Shown one piece after another: positions 12,850 through 20,287 of a stretch of DNA of 21,791 nt. Origin of the DNA: Patescibacteria group bacterium (GTDB taxonomy: Bacteria > Patescibacteriota > Minisyncoccia > Phycocordibacterales > PALSA-1337); the NCBI GenBank assembly GCA_028864955.1, contig JAGWLE010000003.1:1-21791 (forward strand), read 5' to 3'. The notes under the pieces are model-generated. The model worked only from the letters and a program-made list of their open reading frames with translations, was not told the origin of the DNA and did no database searches. Within the stretch, counting starts at the first letter, position 1. Every line of letters starts with the position of its first letter. Position numbers and translations under genes: made by a program.

Positions 12850-14364
12850 ATGAAAAAAGCACTTACCATGGTTTGCGGCGCGGCGATTTTCGTGGGCAGT
12901 CTGGCCATCCAGCGCGCGCAGGCCGCCTTATTTCCGTCACTGACGCTCTCGTCGACGGGCAGCAGCGTGCAGATAATCGTATCCAATGCCGATGCCAACG
13001 CTCCTGTCACATTTAAGTATCCGTCAGGCTCGATCAATATAGGCACAACTAATTCGAGCGGATATCTCACGGTCACGCTCAATCCGGGACAATACAACAT
13101 TTCCACTGGAAATCCGGTCTACGTCATTGTTGACGGCGAGCAGTCTTCATCGGCGACATGGCCGACCACGAGCAGCGCGTCGAGCGGTGTGACTCTCTAT
13201 CTCACGCAAACAAGCGCCACTTTGAATATCGGCCAAAATATCTCGATCAACGCGTCAAATGTCGTCGGCAATCTTTCCATTCCGGGAAACACAAATCCGA
13301 CCGTCGCGTCGGCTTCGCTCAATGGAAATATCGTCAATATCTCTGGACTGGCGAATGGTACGGCCGCGATCACCATCTGTGCCGATCAGAGCGGTTGTGC
13401 GACAGTCAATGTAACAGTCCAGCCATCATATCTTACGTCGGCCGCTATATACCTGTCGCCGAGCAATGTTACGCTCAATGTCGGTCAGACCCAGAATGTA
13501 GCCATTACGGGATATGTTTCCGGCCCCTATTATGTTTCCAGCAATTCCGGCACGTCATATGTGAGCGCCGCGATTTCCAACAGCACGCTCATTCTGACCG
13601 GCTTATCTGCCGGCGGCGCCAACATTTCTGTCTGCGCCACGGGCGGCCAATGCGGTTCGATGTACGCGAGTGTTGCTGGCGGCGGCAATTCATCGTCACC
13701 ATCGACCGTACTGCAGACAGGCAACCCGGCTCTGACGTCGCTCACCGTGTCTTCAAATGACGCCAATGGGACGTTTATGACGACGGGTACGCAATTCACG
13801 TTCTCATTCATGACAAATCAGCCGGCGGTCAATCCCCAGGTGTCAGTCGGTCAAACACAGGTTTTGGTAAATGGCACCGGTAACGGTCCATACACAGCCT
13901 CGTACACGGTGACTGGCGCGGAAGCGCAACCGCTGCCGGTGGTTGTGACATTCACGAATTCTAGCGGCACTCTTGCGCGCACCTATTTCTGGTTGGGGAA
14001 CGCACCGGCATCGATCGGTTCGGCAGCTGTGGCTGTTGCGGCGCCAACGCCCAGTCCGACCCCGGTTCCCGCAGTCACTACCTCCGGAAGCTCGCAAACG
14101 GCGGCGGTGGCCTCCGCGCCGGTCGGCAGTCATGCTTTTTCCAGATATCTCTATATAGGCATGACGCCGCTCGGCGTGGCTGATCCCGATGTTACCGCGC
14201 TCCAGCAACGCTTGACCTCTGATGGCCTGTATTCAGGTCCGATTACGGGTTATTTCGGCAATCAGACGAGGGCGGCCGTTATCCTCTACCAGGAAAAACA
14301 CGGACTGTCACCGCTTGGCGTCGTTGGTCCATCAACCCGAGCACTTCTAAATCAAGGCGTCTAG
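12850..14364 (+). CDS. Exported protein with two Ig-like repeats and C-terminal peptidoglycan-binding domain
   Basis: 504 residues. Signal peptide about 1-25, ending IQRAQA. Two Big-2-like bacterial Ig repeats (about 112-195 and 198-278) share the pattern LYL/IYL-x-TLN-x-GQ, then AAITICADQSGC and ANISVCATGGQC, each with a Cys pair that could form a disulfide. Then a beta-sandwich stretch (to about 395), a Pro/Ser/Thr linker with the PTPSPTPVP type of repeat, and a PG-binding domain at about 430-504 (DVTALQQRLTSDGLYSGPIT, GYFGNQTRAAVILYQEKHG, VGPSTRALLNQG). The PG domain is the same fold as at the N-terminus of the 655-residue protein but at the other end, so this is likely a wall-attached adhesin or linker. 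No function assigned. Confidence 0.75.
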   Translation: MKKALTMVCGAAIFVGSLAIQRAQAALFPSLTLSSTGSSVQIIVSNADANAPVTFKYPSGSINIGTTNSSGYLTVTLNPGQYNISTGNPVYVIVDGEQSSSATWPTTSSASSGVTLYLTQTSATLNIGQNISINASNVVGNLSIPGNTNPTVASASLNGNIVNISGLANGTAAITICADQSGCATVNVTVQPSYLTSAAIYLSPSNVTLNVGQTQNVAITGYVSGPYYVSSNSGTSYVSAAISNSTLILTGLSAGGANISVCATGGQCGSMYASVAGGGNSSSPSTVLQTGNPALTSLTVSSNDANGTFMTTGTQFTFSFMTNQPAVNPQVSVGQTQVLVNGTGNGPYTASYTVTGAEAQPLPVVVTFTNSSGTLARTYFWLGNAPASIGSAAVAVAAPTPSPTPVPAVTTSGSSQTAAVASAPVGSHAFSRYLYIGMTPLGVADPDVTALQQRLTSDGLYSGPITGYFGNQTRAAVILYQEKHGLSPLGVVGPSTRALLNQGV

Positions 14365-14374
14365 CCAGTATTCA

Positions 14375-14515
14375 ATGACCATGGTCAATCCCTTCGATAA
14401 GAACTTCTTCAAGTTTCTCCTCGGATTCCTTTGCATTTTGGCTGTTAGTTTCGCTGTGCTCTATGTCGTGGGCGCCGTCAGCTCGCCGACCACGTCAGCT
14501 TCCGTCGCCGAGTAG
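14375..14515 (+). CDS. Small single-pass membrane protein (46 aa)
   Basis: A 46-residue ORF between two surface-protein genes, easy to miss because of its size. Sequence: a short N-terminus with Lys and Phe (MTMVNPFDKNFFKF), one hydrophobic segment (about 15-35, LLGFLCILAVSFAVLYVVGAV), and a Ser/Thr-rich tail. A CAGTAT box lies about 5 nt before the ATG, similar to the leaderless spacing seen elsewhere. No homolog recognised; conservation in relatives would be the test. Confidence 0.45.
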   Translation: MTMVNPFDKNFFKFLLGFLCILAVSFAVLYVVGAVSSPTTSASVAE

Positions 14516-14526
14516 TTTTCATTATT

Positions 14527-14565
14527 TCTTCAGGCAGATTTTAACTTTATTTGATACGGATTTTA
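14527..14565 (+). repeat. 39-bp dispersed intergenic repeat, copy B
   Basis: Matches 2036-2074 at 36 of 39 positions, including AGATTTTAACTTT and TTTGATACG. It lies 64 bp before the lipase-like gene. TTGATA (14551-14556) is 17 nt before AAGTAT (14574-14579), a possible but weak promoter. See copy A. Confidence 0.6.
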
Positions 14566-14628
14566 ACTCCGTGAAGTATGCTTCGCGCATTACCAGCTAA
14601 TAGCGGTCGTGCGCGGAAATTTTCAACC

Positions 14629-17523
14629 ATGCATACTTACACACGCGTCTGCATCTCTCTCACAGCGGCGATAGTCGCGATATTTATTGGTGCACCTGGT
14701 GCGGAGGCGTCTACTATCATTGACGGCGCAGACGTCGTCACGGACACTACGTGGACAGATAGCGACGGTCCGTACGTCGTTACCAATACGGTGCGTATAT
14801 CTCAGGCCGGCCGGTTACGTGTCGCATCCGGCGCGGAGATCATTGCCAGTTCCTCGCTTGAAGGCTCGCCCATATTCCAGGTTGAGGGTCTGCTTGAGTT
14901 TGATGGTGCGCGTGATAAACCGGTTTCAGTGAAGGGATCAGGTCAGATATATATCTCAAAAGGCACGACAACTGCCGCATACACGGCGTTTTCTCTGGAT
15001 GGTGGCATTTTTGCCTACAAAGGTGTAGTGGCGATTTCCACTTCAACCATTAGCGATGCTTGGGCCGGTGTCCACGCCAATGGCAGCCGTATTTCCATTC
15101 GCGACAGTTATATACGGGATAATACATACGGTCTTATTGTAGAAAATCCGGCTCCGGTATTCCAAGTCAGGAATTTGCCTGATGTACCATATGGCGTCGG
15201 TGGCGCGGGTAATGCTTTTGACGAGGGCGATCTTGATGCGGGCGTCACGATTGCCGACTCTTCCTTGACGCACAATACGGAGGCTGCCGTGCAGAATAAA
15301 TCCGCCGACATGGTGGTCGCTACACATAACTGGTGGGGAAGTTCGGCCGGTCCGACATTCGATGGAGCCAACAAACTTATCGGACCGGTCGCTTATTCAC
15401 CGTGGCAGGAGGTTGGAATAACGGATAGTTGCTGTTCGAGCATCCTCTTCCTGCCTGGGCTTGAAGGCACCAGGCTCTATCGGCCGGAGGCATTACCTCT
15501 GGGGCTCGGGACAGTCAATAATCGGCTGTGGGAGCCAAATCGCACAGCAGACGTTCAAAAGCTCTACCTTGACTCACATGGTTCTAGTACCGATAAGACT
15601 ATATATTCGACAGGGCCAGTGGATGCCGCCTTCGGCATTTTCGATGTGTACGGCTCATTTATGTCGTTCCTGGATACGATGGTCAAGGATGATACGATCA
15701 GCGAGTGGAAAGCTTTTGGATATGATTGGCGCAAACCGATATCCGACGTGGTCATGGGAAGTGAACGTAAAGCCACTACGACAGAATCGCTCATGGCGAT
15801 AGTAGAAGATATGGCATCTCGGTCAAAAACAGGCAAGGTGACTCTCATAGCTCATAGTAATGGCGGTCTGGTGGCGAAATACTTAATTGCAATGTTGGCC
15901 GATCGAGGCCGGTCATCTTTCATAGATACCGTGATCTCCGTCGCTGTGCCGTATCTGGGTACGCCGGAGGCTATTGCCGGGCTTCTCCATGGCGACGACC
16001 AGTCCATTGCCGCCGGCCTGATCGTATCGGCCGGCACGGCACGCGCCTTGGGACAAAACATGCCGAGCGCGTACTCGCTTCTGCCGTCGATATCGTACTT
16101 CACACACGTCTTCGGACCGACAGTCGCCTTTGCTTCAACTACTATTGTTGGCCTCAATGACGGCTCCTATCCGCAGATTATCGATACGCATAACGCCCAG
16201 AATGCTTTCTTGGCAGATAAGGCCTCGTTACGACAGCTATCCCCGGCCAATACGTACGTACCTGCGCGGGCTAATAGCACGCTTCTGGCAGCGGCCGACG
16301 CGCTTCATGCCATGCTTGATCCGATGTCCTGGCCCCAGACGATAGCCACATGGGCCATTATCGGTTGGAATAAGATTACCACTGATGGTATTACGTACAG
16401 AGATGTGCTTCGTTGTCTGCCAGTTCTCGGTATCGGGTCGTGTGTCTCGTTGCCAGGTCATGCAGCTTCAACGACACTTATGGGTGATGGTACGGTTGTC
16501 GCACCCAGCGCCGCTTACAATGACGGCACGCCAATATCACTCGATCTGGGCGGTCTATCAGCCGATGAGCGTAAAGATTATAATCATGTGAATATCCTGG
16601 AATCTTCAACTACGCAATCCGTGATCGGTGAGATCATAAAAAAAGGCAATGAAGCTCGCCAGCCCATCGCTTCTATTCCCAACGTATCTCTTGGCGAGCC
16701 GGATTATTCGAAGGAAGCGACTTACTTGGTCGTATCCACTCATTCACCCGTGGAACTCAATATCTATGACGCGCGTAACAGGCATACCGGACCAATTTCG
16801 CAGCCTGCGGGCATCGATGAGCCTCTTGATGACAGTCTATACTCATTCTATGAGACAGGCATTCCGGGAAGCAATTTTACGCGTCACCCGGGGGCTGACG
16901 GCGGAGCCGATACCAGCATATACCTGCCGGAAAATGACGGTCAGACGTATTCCGTCGTCATGAATGGTACTGATTTCGGTTTTGTCAGCTTCGATATCGA
17001 GGCCCGAAGCGGCGATAGAAGTCTTGGAAAGGCGACGTATACCATGGAACCAGTCACGCCGTTTACGATAGCAACAACGACGGTTGGCGGTATTGGCCCA
17101 GCTTCCGCCAGTTCTCAAATGTCCACAATCATCGCCTCGACAACACCCTCACTTCATCTTGATGTTGATGGCGACGGCAAGAGCGATTTTGAGGCAGTTC
17201 CGGGAAACGGCTTGCCAGCAGGCGCGATGTCGGCTACCGACACGACTGCGATTTCGAATGCCGCAAACGCCGCTATGACGCAAGCCCTCGTAAAGCTGAC
17301 GGATAGACTCATGACACCTGAAAGAAAAACCCTGATTTTCAGGCGATTACAAACGATATTCTCGCGCCTCAAATTTGGCCGACGAGTGACGTTAGATACC
17401 GTTTTGTCCCAGAATGGCGGCATGATGACACATTTTGGTCATATTGATTGGAAATCCATGACTGCGCAGCAAAAAAGCACATTGTCAGATTTCGTCGACA
17501 AAATGAGCAGTGGCAGCAATTGA
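14629..17523 (+). CDS. Large exported protein: beta-helix plus LCAT-like alpha/beta hydrolase
   Basis: 964 residues. Signal peptide about 1-28 (ending APGAEAS). Residues ~30-260 look like a right-handed parallel beta-helix, with the NWWGSSAGP motif (about 234) common to such folds. Residues ~270-700 resemble lecithin-cholesterol acyltransferase-like lipases: LPGLEGTRLYRP, FGYDWRKPI, then nucleophile AHSNGG (Ser410, in place of the usual GHSxGG) and VISVAVPYLGTPEA. A later DVDGDGKSDFE (about 845) is a calcium-type D-x-D-x-D loop, as in thrombospondin type-3 or dockerin sequences. The last ~100 residues are helical. The frame is open from 14578, but the signal peptide sets the start at 14629. 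Predicted secreted acyl-ester hydrolase or acyltransferase; substrate not known. It ends 22 bp from convergent rplL with no visible terminator. Confidence 0.78.
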   Translation: MHTYTRVCISLTAAIVAIFIGAPGAEASTIIDGADVVTDTTWTDSDGPYVVTNTVRISQAGRLRVASGAEIIASSSLEGSPIFQVEGLLEFDGARDKPVSVKGSGQIYISKGTTTAAYTAFSLDGGIFAYKGVVAISTSTISDAWAGVHANGSRISIRDSYIRDNTYGLIVENPAPVFQVRNLPDVPYGVGGAGNAFDEGDLDAGVTIADSSLTHNTEAAVQNKSADMVVATHNWWGSSAGPTFDGANKLIGPVAYSPWQEVGITDSCCSSILFLPGLEGTRLYRPEALPLGLGTVNNRLWEPNRTADVQKLYLDSHGSSTDKTIYSTGPVDAAFGIFDVYGSFMSFLDTMVKDDTISEWKAFGYDWRKPISDVVMGSERKATTTESLMAIVEDMASRSKTGKVTLIAHSNGGLVAKYLIAMLADRGRSSFIDTVISVAVPYLGTPEAIAGLLHGDDQSIAAGLIVSAGTARALGQNMPSAYSLLPSISYFTHVFGPTVAFASTTIVGLNDGSYPQIIDTHNAQNAFLADKASLRQLSPANTYVPARANSTLLAAADALHAMLDPMSWPQTIATWAIIGWNKITTDGITYRDVLRCLPVLGIGSCVSLPGHAASTTLMGDGTVVAPSAAYNDGTPISLDLGGLSADERKDYNHVNILESSTTQSVIGEIIKKGNEARQPIASIPNVSLGEPDYSKEATYLVVSTHSPVELNIYDARNRHTGPISQPAGIDEPLDDSLYSFYETGIPGSNFTRHPGADGGADTSIYLPENDGQTYSVVMNGTDFGFVSFDIEARSGDRSLGKATYTMEPVTPFTIATTTVGGIGPASASSQMSTIIASTTPSLHLDVDGDGKSDFEAVPGNGLPAGAMSATDTTAISNAANAAMTQALVKLTDRLMTPERKTLIFRRLQTIFSRLKFGRRVTLDTVLSQNGGMMTHFGHIDWKSMTAQQKSTLSDFVDKMSSGSN

Positions 17524-17545
17524 GAATTGATTCCCGGTCGAATTT

Positions 17546-17941
17546 CTATTTAAACTCGACTTTGCCACCGGCGGTTTCGATCTGCTTCTTGAAGTTGTCT
17601 GCGTCTTCCTTCTTCATGCCATCCTTGAGCAGGGAAGGGGCGGCGTCAACCAGATCCTTGGCTTCCTTGAGACCGAGGCCGAGAACTTCCTTGACGACCT
17701 TGATAACGGCGATCTTTTGAGCGCCAGCCTCCTTGAGGTGGACGGCGACGGTCGACTTTTCCTCGCCAGCGTTAGCGGCGGCACCAGCAGCCGGAGCGGC
17801 AACGGCGACGGCCTGCGCAGAAACGCCGAATTTCTTTTCGAGCAGCTTCACCAATTCATTGAGATCGAGTACCGACATCTTTTCGATCGACTCGACCAGC
17901 GACTTGAACTTCGACGGGATTTCAACTGTTTGATTTTCCAT
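17546..17941 (-). CDS. rplL: 50S ribosomal protein L7/L12
   Basis: Stalk protein that recruits translation factors to the 50S subunit. The 131-residue sequence has the N-terminal dimerisation segment (KSLVESIEKMSVLDLNELVKL), an Ala/Gly-rich hinge (about 46-60) and the C-terminal domain (KIAVIKVVKEVLGLGLKEAKDLVDAAP, ending TAGGKVEFK). The first ten residues are a short extension compared with common L7/L12. It is 51 bp downstream of rplJ on the minus strand and has a convergent neighbour with no clear terminator between. Confidence 0.97.
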   Translation of the reverse strand: MENQTVEIPSKFKSLVESIEKMSVLDLNELVKLLEKKFGVSAQAVAVAAPAAGAAANAGEEKSTVAVHLKEAGAQKIAVIKVVKEVLGLGLKEAKDLVDAAPSLLKDGMKKEDADNFKKQIETAGGKVEFK

Positions 17942-17992
17942 GGAATTAAGATTTAGATAGTAACGAAGGGATTAATAACTGATCACGATAGA

Positions 17993-18505
17993 CTATGCGG
18001 ACGGAGCGGAAGCGGCGGCTGGCGACTTCTTGGCGATCTCCGATAGAGCCACCACGAGCCCTTGGATGGGCGAGTTAATGATATTAACGAACATGCCGTG
18101 GAGCGTAGAAAGCGGCGGAATCGAGGCAATCCCGAGCAGTTCTTCTCTGGACATGTAGCGGTTTTCGAAGACGCCGCCCAGAATAGAGACTTGATCTTTG
18201 AATTTCTTCTGGAATTCATAGATGCCGCGGGCTGGCGCTACCAGATCGGTGCCGTAGGCCAGGCCGAATTCACCGGCCAGCGCCGGCATAGTCCCCATAT
18301 ATTTTTTGGCGTCGAGAGCCAAGCCAGTAAGCGTCTTCTTCGATACAAAGAATCCGACGCCGTTCTTGGTTAGTTCACGGCGCATGGCCGTGGCGTCGCC
18401 CACCTTGAGACCATGGACGTTGACGAATACCAGGGATTTGGCGCCATTCATAATAGTGCCGAGTTTCTCTACGATTTCTTTCTTTTGTGCTTTTGTGCGT
18501 GCCAT
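17993..18505 (-). CDS. rplJ: 50S ribosomal protein L10
   Basis: L10 anchors the L7/L12 dimers to the stalk base. 170 residues with typical segments: MARTKAQKKEIVEKLGTIM, AKSLVFVNVHGLKVGDATAMRRELTKNGVGFFVSKKTL-like core (positions about 20-62), FGLAYGTDLVAPARGIYEF, and the C-terminal L12-binding helix (MFVNIINSPIQGLVVALSEIAKK). The frame is open to 18682, but ATG at 18505 is chosen because everything upstream is the structured L10 leader. rplJ-rplL is not preceded by rplK-rplA here; the upstream gene is divergent. Confidence 0.96.
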   Translation of the reverse strand: MARTKAQKKEIVEKLGTIMNGAKSLVFVNVHGLKVGDATAMRRELTKNGVGFFVSKKTLTGLALDAKKYMGTMPALAGEFGLAYGTDLVAPARGIYEFQKKFKDQVSILGGVFENRYMSREELLGIASIPPLSTLHGMFVNIINSPIQGLVVALSEIAKKSPAAASAPSA

Positions 18506-18621
18506 TGTGTAGGTAGATACGATTATTTTCGACCTTTGCTTCATAAGGCCAAAACGAAAACAGAGATAGTCCTCGGAAGGTCTTATTTCGCCGAAGCGAG
18601 CGCCTTCTGTCTGTGGCCTTA
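18506..18621 (-). promoter_or_regulatory. L10 leader (autoregulatory mRNA element)
   Basis: Leader of ~116 nt in front of rplJ, with the layout of the L10/L12-binding leader. A closing stem TAAGGCC/GGCCTTA (plus 18544-18550 and 18615-18621) surrounds an ACAGA/TCTGT pair, a GAAGG/CCTTC stem and a CGC-TTCG-GCG hairpin. L10(L12)4 binding here normally represses the operon. Structure assembled by eye. Confidence 0.65.
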
Positions 18622-18627
18622 CGGCAC

Positions 18628-18655
18628 ATAGTACATGTCTTTGGCGGATATGCAA
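18628..18655 (-). promoter_or_regulatory. Promoter of rplJL
   Basis: Minus strand: TTGCAT (plus 18650-18655), 16 nt, TACTAT (plus 18628-18633). Start about 18621, exactly at the outer stem of the L10 leader. Confidence 0.65.
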
Positions 18656-18685
18656 GTCGGCATCCATGCAAAAGGCTGGCATTTT

Positions 18686-18709
18686 TGCTAGAATGCGCTA
18701 CGTTATATT
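18686..18709 (+). promoter_or_regulatory. Promoter region of the winged-helix/nucleotidyltransferase gene
   Basis: Two overlapping candidates: an extended -10 TGC-TAGAAT (18686-18694) and TATATT (18704-18709), the latter 9 bp before the ATG and so leaderless. Neither has a good -35. Confidence 0.45.
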
Positions 18710-18718
18710 TACGTACAC

Positions 18719-19351
18719 ATGGAAACACTGACGGCATTATTCGGTTCCGAAGTCAAAATCAAAGTCTTGCGACTGTTTCTTTTTAATCCGACGACGCCAT
18801 TTTTCCTGAAGGAGATATCGACGCGCACGCAGGCGTTATCCAGACAAGTTTCGAAAGAGCTGCGCATGCTGGAAAAGGCGAATGTTTTGATCAGGAAGCG
18901 CCAGATTTCAAAAGATATTCAAGCGACGGGGCGTGCCGGGAGAATAACGACGCGCAAGGTCCGAGGCATTGGTTACGTTTTGAATGCAAAGTTTCCCTAT
19001 CTCGATCCGCTAAAAAATCTGCTGGCGATCACAAGCCTCCATGCCGATGAATCGCTCGCCAAGCGATTTACCAATGCCGGTCGTATCAAGCTTTTCATCG
19101 CTTCCGGCGTATTCATCCAGAACTGGGATTCGCGCGTGGATCTCTTGATCGTTGGCGACGAACTCAATCTGACCAAGATCGAAGCCGTGATCTCGAACAT
19201 TGAAGCGGAGATCGGCAAAGAAATAGCATATTCAGCTTTTGAGACGCAGGACTTTGAATACCGCTACGGTATTCACGATAGGCTGGTACGCGATATTCTC
19301 GACTATCCGCACGTCACTCTCTTGGATCGCATAGGCATAGAACCGCAGTAG
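18719..19351 (+). CDS. Winged-helix protein with degenerate nucleotidyltransferase-like domain
   Basis: 210 residues. Residues ~1-90 form an ArsR-like winged helix (METLTALFGSEVKIKVLRLF, TPFFLKEISTRTQALSRQVS, LRMLEKANVLIRK), with an Arg/Thr-rich wing and the closing GYVLNAKFPYLDPL. Residues ~120-205 look like a nucleotidyltransferase-fold domain: IASGVFIQNWDSRVDLLIVGDEL holds Asp137 and Asp141, but the usual GS-x-x-x-G helix preceding them is altered, so catalysis is uncertain. Families with this fusion occur in Archaea and CPR and are thought to be regulators. It is divergent from rplJ, sharing the ~210 bp between them. Target unknown. Confidence 0.7.
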   Translation: METLTALFGSEVKIKVLRLFLFNPTTPFFLKEISTRTQALSRQVSKELRMLEKANVLIRKRQISKDIQATGRAGRITTRKVRGIGYVLNAKFPYLDPLKNLLAITSLHADESLAKRFTNAGRIKLFIASGVFIQNWDSRVDLLIVGDELNLTKIEAVISNIEAEIGKEIAYSAFETQDFEYRYGIHDRLVRDILDYPHVTLLDRIGIEPQ

Positions 19352-19423
19352 CTTCCACGGCCGTAGAATGGCATACCAGTACCAGACTCTATCCACAGGT
19401 TCGATATCTACCCCATTTATCGG

Positions 19424-19432
19424 TGGTATAAT
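19424..19432 (+). promoter_or_regulatory. Extended -10 of the MscS-related gene
   Basis: TGG-TATAAT, an extended -10. Start expected near 19439, next to the ATG (19437) of a 13-codon ORF. Confidence 0.6.
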
Positions 19433-19436
19433 GATT

Positions 19437-19478
19437 ATGTCACACGACATTTTTTATAAGTCTAATCATTTACTATGA
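19437..19478 (+). CDS. Possible 13-codon leader peptide
   Basis: ATG at the expected transcription start begins MSHDIFYKSNHLL and stops at 19476-19478, overlapping the next ATG at 19475 (ATGA). This gives a leaderless upstream ORF that could hand ribosomes to the membrane-protein gene. It may also be chance; treat as a hypothesis. Confidence 0.3.
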   Translation: MSHDIFYKSNHLL

Positions 19479-20158
19479 TGATAGTTCAAAACTGGGGTGA
19501 TGCTCTGACTCAATCACTCATAAATGTTTGGTACGGAGTTGCGAGTTTCGTGCCAAATCTCATTCTGGCCATTGTAATCTTGGCTATTGGCTGGATATTC
19601 GCGGTGCTCATGGAGAAGCTCGTTGAAAGCATTATCAAATCTCTCAAGGTCGATGCTGCCTTGAAGAGCGCAGGCGTTGAAGATGTCGTCAAACGTGCCG
19701 GCCACAATCTGAATTCCGGCATGTTCGTCGGCGTTCTCGTGAAGTGGTTCGTTATCGTAGTTTTCCTCATGGCCGCCTTCGACATGCTCGGTCTGGCGCG
19801 TGTCACTGAATTTCTGCAGTCGGTGGTCGACTATCTGCCGCAAGTCATCGTGGCTGTACTCATCCTCATGGTAGCCGTGATCGTCGCCAACGCCATGCAT
19901 AAAGTTGTCCTGGCCAGCGCACGGGCCGCCAGCCTCAAGTCGGCAGAGCTTCTTGGTCGCATTACCAAGTGGGCGATCTGGATCTTTGCTATTATCGCCG
20001 CCCTCTTCCAACTCGGCATTGCGCCGGGGCTTCTGATGCTCATCGTCCAAGGATTTATCGTAGCCGTCGGTCTGGCTGTTGGTCTGTCATTTGGTCTCGG
20101 TGGCAAGGATGTGGCTGCTCGGATTCTTGATAAGACGATGCATAACTTGATGGATTAG
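19475..20158 (+). CDS. MscS-related / conserved TM-helix membrane protein
   Basis: 227 residues, very hydrophobic. Membrane helices at about 18-46, 81-106, 119-146 and 165-205, with an amphipathic stretch between the first two. Its repeated TM-helix pattern (FVPNLILAIVILAIGWIFA, YLPQVIVAVLILMVAVIVAN) and the final GLSFGLGGKDVAARIL resemble the pore-lining helix of the small mechanosensitive channel family and the related CmpX proteins. The cytoplasmic beta domain of full MscS is absent, so it may be an osmotic-stress protein rather than a channel. Two terminator-like hairpins follow. Start may be 19475 or 19478 (two adjacent ATGs). Confidence 0.75.
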   Translation: MMIVQNWGDALTQSLINVWYGVASFVPNLILAIVILAIGWIFAVLMEKLVESIIKSLKVDAALKSAGVEDVVKRAGHNLNSGMFVGVLVKWFVIVVFLMAAFDMLGLARVTEFLQSVVDYLPQVIVAVLILMVAVIVANAMHKVVLASARAASLKSAELLGRITKWAIWIFAIIAALFQLGIAPGLLMLIVQGFIVAVGLAVGLSFGLGGKDVAARILDKTMHNLMD

Positions 20159-20159
20159 T

Positions 20160-20196
20160 AGCGATGTCCGATCTCGCTAGGTCGGACCTAGTCGCT
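20160..20196 (+). terminator. First terminator-like hairpin after the MscS-related gene
   Basis: Nested inverted repeats AGCGA/TCGCT (20160-20164, 20192-20196) and GTCCGA/TCGGAC (20166-20171, 20182-20187), followed by GGGTTTTCC, immediately after the stop codon. Confidence 0.6.
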
Positions 20197-20221
20197 GGGT
20201 TTTCCACAAAATATCCCCATG

Positions 20222-20256
20222 CAATACCCCTCGCGGCTTACCTGCGAGGGGTATTG
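20222..20256 (+). terminator. Second, perfect 13-bp terminator hairpin
   Basis: CAATACCCCTCGC (20222-20234) pairs perfectly with GCGAGGGGTATTG (20244-20256), loop GGCTTACCT, then ACGTTTTAT. Its 3' arm shares TTG with the -35 box of the next promoter. Confidence 0.8.
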
Positions 20257-20281
20257 ACGTTTTATAACCAGTGAGTATACT
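20254..20281 (+). promoter_or_regulatory. Promoter for the 23S rRNA leader
   Basis: TTGACG (20254-20259), 16 nt, TATACT (20276-20281). Start near 20288, about 355 nt before the 23S 5' end. It is the best promoter found between the MscS-related gene and the rRNA. Confidence 0.65.
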
Positions 20282-20287
20282 GTTCAT

